A DNA stretch of 64,000 nucleotides from Geomonas sp. RF6 (lineage in GTDB: Bacteria; Desulfobacterota; Desulfuromonadia; Geobacterales; Geobacteraceae). How positions within the stretch are numbered: position 1 is the stretch's first letter; every line of letters begins with the position of its first letter. Under the pieces are notes generated by a model that was not told where the DNA came from, did no database searches, and worked only from the letters and a program-made list of their open reading frames with translations. Location of the stretch: contig NZ_CP087999.1 of assembly GCF_021044625.1 (NCBI RefSeq), forward strand, positions 1,567,001-1,631,000, in the 5' to 3' direction. Made by a program: the position numbers and the translations under genes. Positions 32,808-40,481 of this stretch are shown here, in pieces.

Positions 32808-32919
32808 CTTCCGTTGGAGCGGCTTGCGCCCAGGGCGCCCGTGCAGTCGCGGATTTGTGTGTTCCCTGCCCCCAACAAAAAACAAGAAACTGCACCTGTG
32901 CCTCGCCCCGTTCTTTCAG

Positions 32920-34326
32920 CTACTCTGCGGATATTCTTTTCTGCTGGCTCTGGAAAAGGAGAGCGACCCCCTCTTCAATCCTGTCGATACTCAGACCGCC
33001 GAACCCGAGGATGACCATTCCTTCTTCCGGTTTCCGATTGACGCACGTTGTCGAGAAGGGAAAAAGCTTTATGCCGCTGTGGCGTGCAGCGGCGACAAGC
33101 TCTTCTTCTTTAACTGCAGTATCGTGAAGTTGCACCACCACATGTAGCCCTGCGCCCTGCCCTATGACACTGGCGCGCTCGCCGCAATGCCGGGCCAACG
33201 CACGCAACAGCGCGTCATGCTTCTTCCGATAGAGGGTTCGCACCCGCCGCACATGGCGCTCCCAGTGCCCCTGCTCCATGAATTGCGCCAGTGCCCTCTG
33301 TTCCAGCACCGACACCGAAGGAGCATAATCGCTGAACAGGCGACGGTAGGCGGGCAGTAGCGAATGGGGCAGCACCAGGTAGCTGACGCGCAGAGCCGGA
33401 GACAGCACCTTCGAAAAAGTGCCGGAGTAGACGATGTTGCCGTCCGGATCGAGCCCTTGCAGCGATGGAATTGGCCGGCCGTGATAACGAAGCTCGCTGT
33501 CGTAGTCATCTTCGATGATGAAGTTGCCCCCCTCCCTTGCCCAGCGAAGAAGCTTCAGGCGGTTCGCGATCGGCATCACACATCCCATCGGGAACTGGTG
33601 CGACGGCGTGACGTAGGCCACGGTGCTGCGACTATCCTGGAGCGCACGGAGGTCGAGGCCCTCATCCAGCACAGGGAGAGGAAGTACCTCCAGGGAGTGG
33701 TTCGCAAAGACCGACCGCGCCAGGTGGTAGCCGGGATCCTCGACCGCAACCACGGGGCGACTGTCTTTCAGGAGATGCGCCACGATGTCGAGTCCGTGCT
33801 GAAGTCCGCCGCAGACAACGATCTGATCGATGTCGCAGACGACGCCGCGGGATTGTTCCAGGTATTTCCGGATCTCTCCGCGCAAGGTGCCCTCTCCCTG
33901 CGCCTCGGAGTAATGGTTCAGATCGCGGGACCCGCGGTGCAATGCGTCGAGGAGACATTTCCGCCAGATGCGCTCAGGGAATGCCTCCGCATCGAGTCGA
34001 GCGGGATGAAAGTCGAATAGGCACTGTGTCTCCTGGACCGTCTCCCGCGCAGCACCCCTGGCCGGAGGGGAGACAAGAACGTCGTCGGGGCTCAAGGGGG
34101 AGACGAAATACCCGCTGCGCTCCTTGCTGTAGATGTACCCTTCGGCGTAGAGCTCAAGGTAGGCATTCTCCACGGTGTTGCGACTGATGAGATGTTGGCG
34201 CGCCAGGTCCCTCACCGAAGGGAGTCTTGAATCGGCGGCGAATCTCCCGGAGAGGATCGCTCCCTTTATCTGGCTGTAGAGCTGCGTGTACAATGGAACC
34301 TGGCTGTCGTGGCTAAGGACCAGCAT
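32920..34326 (-). CDS. MocR/PdxR-type regulator (GntR winged helix - aminotransferase)
   Basis: ATG 34326 after GGGAGAGG gives 468 residues. Residues 1-75 are a GntR winged helix (PLYTQLYSQIKGAILSGRF, SRNTVENAYLELYAEGYI). Residues about 105-468 are a class-I aminotransferase fold with the PLP Lys in YSGTFSKVLSPALR. MocR proteins sense PLP or amines and often control vitamin B6 genes. It is divergent from a flavin split-barrel gene at 34519, its likely target. A perfect palindrome lies between the two genes. Confidence 0.92.
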   Translation of the reverse strand: MLVLSHDSQVPLYTQLYSQIKGAILSGRFAADSRLPSVRDLARQHLISRNTVENAYLELYAEGYIYSKERSGYFVSPLSPDDVLVSPPARGAARETVQETQCLFDFHPARLDAEAFPERIWRKCLLDALHRGSRDLNHYSEAQGEGTLRGEIRKYLEQSRGVVCDIDQIVVCGGLQHGLDIVAHLLKDSRPVVAVEDPGYHLARSVFANHSLEVLPLPVLDEGLDLRALQDSRSTVAYVTPSHQFPMGCVMPIANRLKLLRWAREGGNFIIEDDYDSELRYHGRPIPSLQGLDPDGNIVYSGTFSKVLSPALRVSYLVLPHSLLPAYRRLFSDYAPSVSVLEQRALAQFMEQGHWERHVRRVRTLYRKKHDALLRALARHCGERASVIGQGAGLHVVVQLHDTAVKEEELVAAARHSGIKLFPFSTTCVNRKPEEGMVILGFGGLSIDRIEEGVALLFQSQQKRISAE

Positions 34327-34465
34327 GACCTCTCCCCTGCTCTTGTGTGGCACCTTTGTTGGCTGCTCAGATGGCAGGGTAGAGCTTTCGGGACGCAGAC
34401 GTCAAGGGAATCTGTCCCTACCGAGATCCTGCTATCTGCTCTAGAGGATGGGGTCAAAATGTGAA

Positions 34466-34482
34466 ATATCTGTAACAGATAT
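34466..34482. promoter_or_regulatory. Candidate operator between mocR-like gene and flavin-barrel gene
   Basis: ATATCTGTAACAGATAT is a perfect 17-base palindrome (8-base arms, one central A), 36 bases before the gene at 34519 and 139 bases before the regulator. MocR sites are often direct repeats, so binding by another factor is also possible. Confidence 0.5.
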
Positions 34483-34518
34483 CCAGGCAGCAGAAAATAC
34501 AACAAATGGAGGAGTTCC

Positions 34519-34890
34519 ATGTTTCCCGAAAAAGCGCTCGAAGTTCTGAAACACCCGGGGGTGGTGGCGATCGCCACCCAAGGCGAAGATGGCCCGCACC
34601 TGGTCAACACCTGGAACAGTTACCTGCAGTTCTCCGAAGAGGGGTGGATGCTGATCCCGGCCGGCTACATGCACGAGACGGAGACCAACATCTCCAAAGA
34701 CAACCGGATCCTGCTAACGATAGGGAGTCACGAGGTGCAGGGAAAGCTCGGCGCCGGAACCGGCTTTCTCATCAAGGGAACCGCGGAGTTCCTCTATGCC
34801 GGAGCGAGTTTCGAGCAGGTGAAGGCGAGGTACCCCTGGGCGCGTGCCGCACTGGCTGTAAAGGTCACCTCCGTCACGCAGACCCTGTAG
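34519..34890 (+). CDS. Pyridoxamine 5'-phosphate oxidase-like flavin split-barrel protein
   Basis: This 123-residue protein matches the FMN-binding split-barrel layout (VVAIATQGEDGPHLVNTWNS, GWMLIPAGYMHETETNI, then a strand FLIKGTAEFLYAG). It is too short to be the biosynthetic PdxH and lacks that enzyme's C-terminal substrate motif, so its substrate is unknown. GGAGG precedes the ATG. Its divergent neighbour is a MocR regulator, consistent with PLP- or flavin-linked control. Confidence 0.85.
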   Translation: MFPEKALEVLKHPGVVAIATQGEDGPHLVNTWNSYLQFSEEGWMLIPAGYMHETETNISKDNRILLTIGSHEVQGKLGAGTGFLIKGTAEFLYAGASFEQVKARYPWARAALAVKVTSVTQTL

Positions 34891-35068
34891 GCACCAGCAC
34901 CGGGTGCGAATTCAGGAATCTTTTCAGCCCCGCCCCTGCTGCTCTGGCGATGAGCGCTGCAGATCGTCTTCCCGTTTCAAAAGATCCAGGTGCAATTGAA
35001 AATTGTCAGGCACGTGCTATACCCTTGCGAAGCGTAGCCTGGCAAATCCACCAAAAGGAGCAGACCAC

Positions 35069-35734
35069 ATGGAGCAAAACCGCGAGACACTGGAAGGGAC
35101 GAGAGCGGACTTTTCTGTTCAGCTGATGCTCGAAGCAAGGGCGAAGGCCAAGGAGGCGGTACATCGCATCGCGGCAAAGGTGCATCCCGGGATGGCGGAG
35201 GAGTACGCCAACACGGTTGTGGCGGAGACACTGCAGGAAATGGGGTCGAGCAAGAACTTCCACAAGGCTTACATCCGCTTCGGGACCAATACCACCAAAA
35301 CCTTCGGCGCCGAGTCCGATCCGGGGGTGGTGCTCGGCGAGGACGACATCTTCTTTATCGATGTGGGACCCGTTTTTGGTGAGTACGAGGGGGATGCCGG
35401 TGATACCTTCGTGACCGGGAACAACAGGGACTTCCGACGCGCCGCAGAAGACGCCCGGAATGTATTCAATGCTGTTCTGGAAAAGTGGAAAACGGAGAAG
35501 GCGACCGGCGCCGAGCTGTACAATTTTGCGGAGCAAAAGGCGAAAGAGCTCGGGTGGACGTTGAACCTCGACCTCGGCGGGCACAGGCTGGGGGATTTTC
35601 CGAGCGGCCAGCACTACGAAGGCCCGCTATCTGAAATCACTTTTACACCGGCACCAAACCTCTGGATGGTGGAAATCCACCTCCTGCACCCTGAGCAGCA
35701 GTTCGGTTCATTCTACGAGGACCTGCTTATGTAG
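35069..35734 (+). CDS. M24-family metallopeptidase-like protein (pita-bread fold)
   Basis: ATG 35069 after AAAGGAG gives 221 residues. The fold carries the five expected metal ligands: Asp in FFIDVGPV, Asp in GDAGDTFV, His in LGGHRLGD, Glu in WMVEIHLL, and Glu near the C-terminus (SFYEDLL). This fits an Xaa-Pro aminopeptidase or methionine-aminopeptidase relative. The N-terminal domain of aminopeptidase P is absent. Substrate unknown. Confidence 0.85.
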   Translation: MEQNRETLEGTRADFSVQLMLEARAKAKEAVHRIAAKVHPGMAEEYANTVVAETLQEMGSSKNFHKAYIRFGTNTTKTFGAESDPGVVLGEDDIFFIDVGPVFGEYEGDAGDTFVTGNNRDFRRAAEDARNVFNAVLEKWKTEKATGAELYNFAEQKAKELGWTLNLDLGGHRLGDFPSGQHYEGPLSEITFTPAPNLWMVEIHLLHPEQQFGSFYEDLLM

Positions 35735-35781
35735 CAAGAAGTCCCCCATTCGCGGACCGGAGAGGTCTTCCTTTCCCCTCA

Positions 35782-35804
35782 CCCCCCGCCAATCCGGCGG
35801 GGGG
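35782..35804. terminator. GC hairpin between convergent genes
   Basis: CCCCCCGCC and GGCGGGGGG form a stem with a five-base loop between the M24 and flavin-barrel genes. No long T-run, so terminator strength is uncertain. Confidence 0.5.
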
Positions 35805-35822
35805 CTCTCACCCAATACCTAC

Positions 35823-36245
35823 TTATAGCTCGACATACTCCTTCGGTGCCAGGTTGCCCGACAGTCTCCACACTGTCGCCACACCATTTCGGATTCGGTA
35901 AACCGCAACCGGCTCATATCCGACTTCTTCTACCCAGGGCTTCAGGAAGTCCCGCTGCTCTATGATCTCTTTCTTCAGGTCGAGGTCTTCCACAAGCTCG
36001 GCAGTACCTGAGACTCGAACCTGGATGAGGTTCTCGAAGTTGCCGTTGTGAAACGACAACTCTACTTGCTGATTTGCGGTCAGCTGCTGGTGCAGATCTT
36101 TCACCTTTCCGGTGTTGAAAATAATTCCGTTCTCATCCGCCCTGTATAGCAGCATGCCGCGCACATGCGGCTTGCTCCCTTCAGCAGTTGCCAGATGAAA
36201 AACAGGATTTGCAGTCATGAATTCCAGGATCTCTTTTTTGTCCAT
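35823..36245 (-). CDS. Pyridoxamine 5'-phosphate oxidase family protein
   Basis: This 140-residue protein starts MDKKEILEFMTANPVFHLAT and continues GSKPHVRGMLLYRADENGII, the flavin split-barrel signature. It is a different branch from the gene at 34519. Such proteins reduce or bind flavin, F420 or haem; the cofactor cannot be set from sequence. It is a single-gene unit. Start supported by GAGAGGGGGTAATG. Confidence 0.87.
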   Translation of the reverse strand: MDKKEILEFMTANPVFHLATAEGSKPHVRGMLLYRADENGIIFNTGKVKDLHQQLTANQQVELSFHNGNFENLIQVRVSGTAELVEDLDLKKEIIEQRDFLKPWVEEVGYEPVAVYRIRNGVATVWRLSGNLAPKEYVEL

Positions 36246-36444
36246 TCATTACCCCCTCTCAACCTTTAGCTGCGATTGGAATCTGGATCTCCCCCGGCAC
36301 GGTGCACGTTAATGCCCCGGGAGAGGGTTCTACCGTTGAAATGGCGCCGGCACCCTTCGAGGTCCAGATTCAATTATAGCAGCCCCCTCCCTTATTCTTT
36401 TTTGGGCGTGTCATGGTTGGCTCCGGCTTCACCTCCGCCCAATG

Positions 36445-36482
36445 CAAAGAGGCCGTCGGCATACGCCAACGGCCTCTTTGAC
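36445..36482 (-). terminator. Terminator after the LamG gene
   Basis: CAAAGAGGCCGTCGGC / GCCAACGGCCTCTTTG forms a long stem with a short loop. It sits 25 bases past the LamG gene stop and may act in both directions. Confidence 0.8.
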
Positions 36483-36506
36483 AAATAAGGCCTTCCGGAA
36501 ATTGGC

Positions 36507-38009
36507 TTACCTACCGGTCAACTCATGCAGCTTCTTGATCTGCCCCGCAGGCATCTTCCCGAGGGCATCGGTGAAACTGGTTATCTGCTCTATGGCAGTG
36601 CCTCCCGGAAGCGAGAAGCCGGCGTCACCGAAGACCTTCCGCAGGTTCCCCACCAGAACCGCCATCAACTCCTGCTGTGCGACCGCTTTCGCATCGAGCA
36701 CCGCCTTGTCCAGCTGCGCGGCTGTGAACATCAGGCTCATCTGCGAGTTGAGGCGGGCGATTGCCTGATCCTTTGCATCACTGGAGGAAGTCAGCGCTGC
36801 GATCGTCCCATCGAGGGCGGAAACCTGCTGCTGCAGTTGAGATATGGCCTGCTCCCTCTCGGCAAGCGACGCCCTGAGAGCAGCAATCGACGCGTTAAGG
36901 GCTGCGAGCGCGGCATCTTTATCCGCTATCGCCGCCTGGAGCGTCGCGACCTCTCTCTGCAAAGCTGCAACGGTGTCCTCTTTCGAGGCAACGGCTGCGG
37001 TCAGGAGATTGTTGTCGGCGTTCAGCGACGCAATGGTCGCATCCTTCTGGGCAATCAGGGCATCCTTCTCCGCAAGAAGAGCACTCTGTGCGGCCAACGC
37101 CTCCTGAACCGCTGTGTCGATTGCGGTTGAGGAGGTCTGCGACGGGCACTGGGTGATGCACCCTTTGGTGTCGACGATGGAGCCGGCGGGGGTAGCCGCG
37201 CATTTGTCCAGGCCATCAGGAACTCCATCACCGTCGGAGTCGAAGCTGAGCCCGCGGCCGGTATCGTAGTGGTTCCCGACCTGTTCCGCGCTCAACGCGC
37301 CCCGGTACAGCGCCACCTCGTCCATCATCCCCTGGAAGTGGGAGGCCTCCGTCCAGTACCTGTATTGGTGCCCGATGTTGAGGGACGTGCCATTTTCCGC
37401 GATCAATCCCAAGGCGGCAACCGGAGCGGACGCGACCTCTTTCCCATCGACATACACCTTGACGGCTCCCCCCTGACGGTCCAGTACCCCCACCACGTGA
37501 TGCCAGGAAGAATCGTTGATCGCAGCCGGTCCCTTCAGAATGATCAGGTTGCCGGAGACGTCCTGGAGAGTGTAGGTGGGGACCCCCTGCTCGCTGATCC
37601 CCAGGATATAGGCGCTGCCGTGCCCCCAGAAATAGCCGCCGGGGTACCAGCTCACCATCTCCATCAGCGTTCCGGTCGCGGGCACCTTGACCCACGTCTC
37701 TACCGTCCACGAGTCAAGGCTCGGCAAGAGACCGGTGCTGCCGGTCTGGATGATCCCTGAGGAACCGAAGTACACCGCGGTATCAGCGTCTCCTACGATC
37801 GCCCCCGCCTGCCCGAGAAGGGGACCGGAGTAGGTGGCGTCATGCCCATTGCCACTGCTGTCGGCGGCAACAGTTCCTGCGGACTCACCGAGGCGCCAGT
37901 AGGCCTCCGGTGTGTCTGCCAGCACGGTGTCCCGATAAGACGCGACCACAGGCGCAGACGCCGACAGTACCAGTACTACTGCTAAAGATAGGCTCCTTAA
38001 GCTTCGCAT
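36507..38009 (-). CDS. Exported LamG-domain protein with coiled-coil C-terminus
   Basis: ATG 38009 after AAGGAG gives 500 residues. After a signal peptide (cleavage near VVAS, residue 24), residues about 30-240 form a LamG/concanavalin-like domain (AYWRLGESAG, WTVETWVKV, HHVVGVLDR, MMDEVALYRGALS). A calcium-binding thrombospondin-3-like motif (DSDGDGVPDGLDKC) follows at about 252. Residues about 290-430 are a long heptad-rich coiled coil (repeats of LIAQKDATIASLNA type). The coiled-coil hint plus LamG points to a surface or matrix protein; function unknown. It is a single-gene unit divergent from the riboswitch-controlled gene. Confidence 0.85.
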   Translation of the reverse strand: MRSLRSLSLAVVLVLSASAPVVASYRDTVLADTPEAYWRLGESAGTVAADSSGNGHDATYSGPLLGQAGAIVGDADTAVYFGSSGIIQTGSTGLLPSLDSWTVETWVKVPATGTLMEMVSWYPGGYFWGHGSAYILGISEQGVPTYTLQDVSGNLIILKGPAAINDSSWHHVVGVLDRQGGAVKVYVDGKEVASAPVAALGLIAENGTSLNIGHQYRYWTEASHFQGMMDEVALYRGALSAEQVGNHYDTGRGLSFDSDGDGVPDGLDKCAATPAGSIVDTKGCITQCPSQTSSTAIDTAVQEALAAQSALLAEKDALIAQKDATIASLNADNNLLTAAVASKEDTVAALQREVATLQAAIADKDAALAALNASIAALRASLAEREQAISQLQQQVSALDGTIAALTSSSDAKDQAIARLNSQMSLMFTAAQLDKAVLDAKAVAQQELMAVLVGNLRKVFGDAGFSLPGGTAIEQITSFTDALGKMPAGQIKKLHELTGR

Positions 38010-38245
38010 ATCACACTCCTTCAAAACCGATCACTGGACGGATGGCGAAGCCGCTTGCACAGGGCGGGCCACCTGACCGTCTGCGGAAGAAGCGGATTTT
38101 CCTGCATCAGCAGCCGAATTACTCCCCGCTGGCTGTTCAAAAGCTGCACAGCGAGATTGAGTGTTCGATGTTCGTACAGGAGGGGAGTGGGGCGGACGGA
38201 ACGGGGCATCGGGTGACGAGGTCCGTTCTTCCCGTCACTTTTGCC

Positions 38246-38274
38246 TTGACATGAGCTGTGCCGGGGCGTATGAA
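38246..38274 (+). promoter_or_regulatory. Sigma-70 promoter before the third GEMM riboswitch
   Basis: TTGACA (38246-38251) and TATGAA (38269-38274) are 17 bases apart, and the aptamer starts about 17 bases later. The rest of 38010-38245 shows no gene. Confidence 0.8.
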
Positions 38275-38290
38275 GGCATTCAAAATCAGT

Positions 38291-38408
38291 ACGATAGACG
38301 ACAATACTAAACCACCCGCGAGGGTGGGACGGAAAGCCTAAGGGTCTCACCGAGACAGCCGGGTCGCCGAAATATCCCCAACGATATGAGGCCCCGGCTT
38401 TTTTGCGG
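38291..38408 (+). promoter_or_regulatory. GEMM-I riboswitch with terminator, upstream of secreted Gly/His-rich protein
   Basis: ACTAAACCACCCGCGAGGGT, GGGACGGAAAGCCTAAGGGT, a hairpin CTCACCGAGACAG, and CCGGGTCGCCGAAATATC make a full GEMM-I aptamer. The end pairs with GATATGAGGCCCCGG and runs into six T residues at about 38399-38404. It is close to the two copies at 4584-4972 and has A at the presumed position 20. Confidence 0.9.
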
Positions 38409-38514
38409 CCTGAAGGAGTTGTTGCATGAACAGTGAGCCGTAGTAAAGTCGTGCCGTGACAGGAACTTACGCTATCAGAATAGAGGGGCTCAAGACCCCG
38501 CAGGAGGGAATTCT

Positions 38515-38793
38515 ATGAAAAACGGAAAGACGGTGGCATTGGCGGTACTGGCACTTGTGGCGGTTGCATCGAGCGCTTCGGCAGGAGCCTCGGTAAATAT
38601 CAACATCAGCGGGTATCTCCCCGCACCGCCGGGAGTACATGTTTATCTGGAAGGGGGGCGCCCGTGCTACCGTGAAGGGGGAAGGGTCATTTACCTGGAA
38701 AAGGACAGGGGGCACCACAAAAAAGGTGGTAACGCCTACGGCCACAAGAAACACGGCCATGGCGGGCGCGGCAACGGCCACGGCAAGCACTGA
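38515..38793 (+). CDS. Small secreted Gly/His/Lys-rich protein
   Basis: AGGAGGG lies upstream of ATG 38515; length 92 residues. A signal peptide (cleavage after ASA, residue 22) is followed by a short beta-rich part (ASVNINISGYLPAPPGVHVY). The tail is very basic and rich in Gly, His and Lys (residues about 65-92), which could bind metal, haem or polyanion. Expression is gated by the GEMM-I riboswitch about 105 bases upstream. No family recognised. It is a candidate surface component switched with extracellular electron-transfer or biofilm state (inference). Confidence 0.8.
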   Translation: MKNGKTVALAVLALVAVASSASAGASVNINISGYLPAPPGVHVYLEGGRPCYREGGRVIYLEKDRGHHKKGGNAYGHKKHGHGGRGNGHGKH

Positions 38794-38937
38794 TTATCGC
38801 AGAGCGTTAGCGGCGTCTTGTAGTAGTTGCCCTGATGCGGCTAACGCCGCAGGACAGGCTGGGAAGCCTATCCTCCAGAGTGCTGCCACCGTCTCTCGAG
38901 CCGGGATGTCCCATGTGTGCGACGTCTGCTGCCTCCG

Positions 38938-38982
38938 CGCTGGAGCGTAGGCATCTTGCCTGCGTTGGCGGCGCAGCCGCCA
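38938..38982. repeat. AGGCATCTTGCCTGCG dispersed repeat, copy 2
   Basis: GCGCTGGAGCGTAGGCATCT, then TGCCTGCGTTGGCGGCGCAG and CCGCCA match 58735-58781. An associated GACAGGCTGGGAAGCCTATC unit is at 38853-38872. The rest of 38794-39271 contains no gene. Confidence 0.75.
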
Positions 38983-39030
38983 TTGGTGTTCCGCCACCGG
39001 CTTCTGTCCAGCTACTAGCCTGAAATTCCT

Positions 39031-39082
39031 CGTCCTCCCTCCCTTTACGGGGGGAGGGGGACAGGGGGTGGGTGAAGATGGC
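39031..39082. repeat. CCCTCCC...GGGGGAGG dispersed hairpin repeat
   Basis: CCTCCCTTTACGGGGGGAGG followed by GGACAGGGGGTGGGTGAAG. A related unit is at 50848-50895. Confidence 0.55.
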
Positions 39083-39271
39083 ATCCGCTGAACTGCCGGC
39101 CCACGAGCCTCCTCTCCCCGCACGCCCTCTCGGTTCACCTGTCACTAATCACCCAAGATTTCATTAATCCCCTTGCCGAAACCAGCGTCTTCCTCTAAAT
39201 TGGGCTCTTCCCCCGCTTCGGGGACACCAACGTCAAGGAGTTCTGGGCCTCCCTCCGGCTGATAACCTATT

Positions 39272-40480
39272 ATGAAGTTCCTCCTGGTTCCGGGTAACAA
39301 CTCCCTCTCCCACATCGCCAAATGCCTGGCCATCGATGAGCGGCTTCGTGCCCTCGGGCATGATTCACTGCTCGCGGTGGGAGCGGACCGCGCTCAGTTC
39401 GTCCGCGATTCCGGACGCACCTGTGCAATTCTGCCGGACCTGCAGGAAAACGACCACGCCGGGCTCCCGACGGTGCAGTGGTTCAGCGACGCTGAGAAGA
39501 TCTCGGAGTGCATCAGAAACGAGGTCACCCTGATGAAGGAGTATCGCCCCGACCGGGTCCTCGGCGTCTTCCGCTTTACGCTGAAGGCTTCTGCAGCACT
39601 CGCCGGGATCCCCTTCGATTCGCTGACCTGCGGCTGCATGCTCCACTCTTCATCCGAAGTCCTCGGGTTCGACCGCCGGGAAGAGGGAGCCGCCGAGCAG
39701 AAGCAATACCTCGACAACTTCTACCGGTACGCAGGCAGAAAAGTGGGAGCGGTGCTGAAGACTTTCGGTCTGGAAGGGATCGCCGATATCAGGGAGATGC
39801 TGCAGGGCGAGCGTACCTTCCTCTGGGACTTCCCCGAGTTTGCAGCTGTCCCCCCCGGCATCGATACCCACCATATCGGCCCGGTCTCCTGGAATTACTG
39901 GCCGCACGACGAGCTGGACATCCCGCAACTCACCGAGGACGCGGCACCACTCGCCATCGTCACCTTCGGGACCTGCGTCAACAGCGCCGAGGTGGCCATC
40001 CGTACCGTCCGCCTCCTTTCCGGGATGGGATACCGCGTCCTTCTGGCGGCAGGGGGGCAAAACGAGCTCCTGTGCGCATCAAAGCTTCCCGCAAGGGTCA
40101 CTGTCTGTCGATTCGCCCCCTTGCACCTCCTTTTCCCCCATGCCGCCCTGCTGGTGTGCCACGGCGGGCAGTTGACGGTCTTTGAGGCCCTCGCGCACGA
40201 GGTACCGGTACTGGTCATGCCGCTGCAGCCTGAACAGGCGCATAACGGTCTCTGCCTCGAGCGGCTTGGCTGCGGCAAAAGGCTTCTCCCTCCCCAAATA
40301 TTCAGGGGGAATTCCCAAGTCTATATCGACGCTTTCCAGGCGATGAGCGATGACGATTTCTGCACCGCGGTACGCAGCTGTACACGTGAGGCAATTGCTC
40401 CTGGCCGCCTGGCGCACGCCCGCACGATCCTCGAAAGCTTCCAGGCTACTCAAACTCTCTGCAACATGCTGGTGAACTGA
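39272..40480 (+). CDS. GT1/MurG-like glycosyltransferase (UGT superfamily)
   Basis: This 402-residue protein begins MKFLLVPGNNSLSHIAKCLA, the acceptor-domain start of GT-B enzymes. The donor-binding half holds LAIVTFGTCVNS, VCRFAPLHLLFPHAALLVCHGG and VPVLVMPLQPEQAHN, the PSPG-like site of macrolide and flavonoid-type glycosyltransferases. Acceptor unknown. Its stop codon is one base from the next gene's ATG, so it is translationally coupled to the hydrolase-radical SAM fusion. Confidence 0.9.
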   Translation: MKFLLVPGNNSLSHIAKCLAIDERLRALGHDSLLAVGADRAQFVRDSGRTCAILPDLQENDHAGLPTVQWFSDAEKISECIRNEVTLMKEYRPDRVLGVFRFTLKASAALAGIPFDSLTCGCMLHSSSEVLGFDRREEGAAEQKQYLDNFYRYAGRKVGAVLKTFGLEGIADIREMLQGERTFLWDFPEFAAVPPGIDTHHIGPVSWNYWPHDELDIPQLTEDAAPLAIVTFGTCVNSAEVAIRTVRLLSGMGYRVLLAAGGQNELLCASKLPARVTVCRFAPLHLLFPHAALLVCHGGQLTVFEALAHEVPVLVMPLQPEQAHNGLCLERLGCGKRLLPPQIFRGNSQVYIDAFQAMSDDDFCTAVRSCTREAIAPGRLAHARTILESFQATQTLCNMLVN

Positions 40481-40481
40481 G

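Noticed and set aside
36507-38009. A phage tail or adhesin call for the LamG/coiled-coil protein
   Set aside because: No neighbouring phage or secretion genes, and LamG plus coiled coil is not specific enough.
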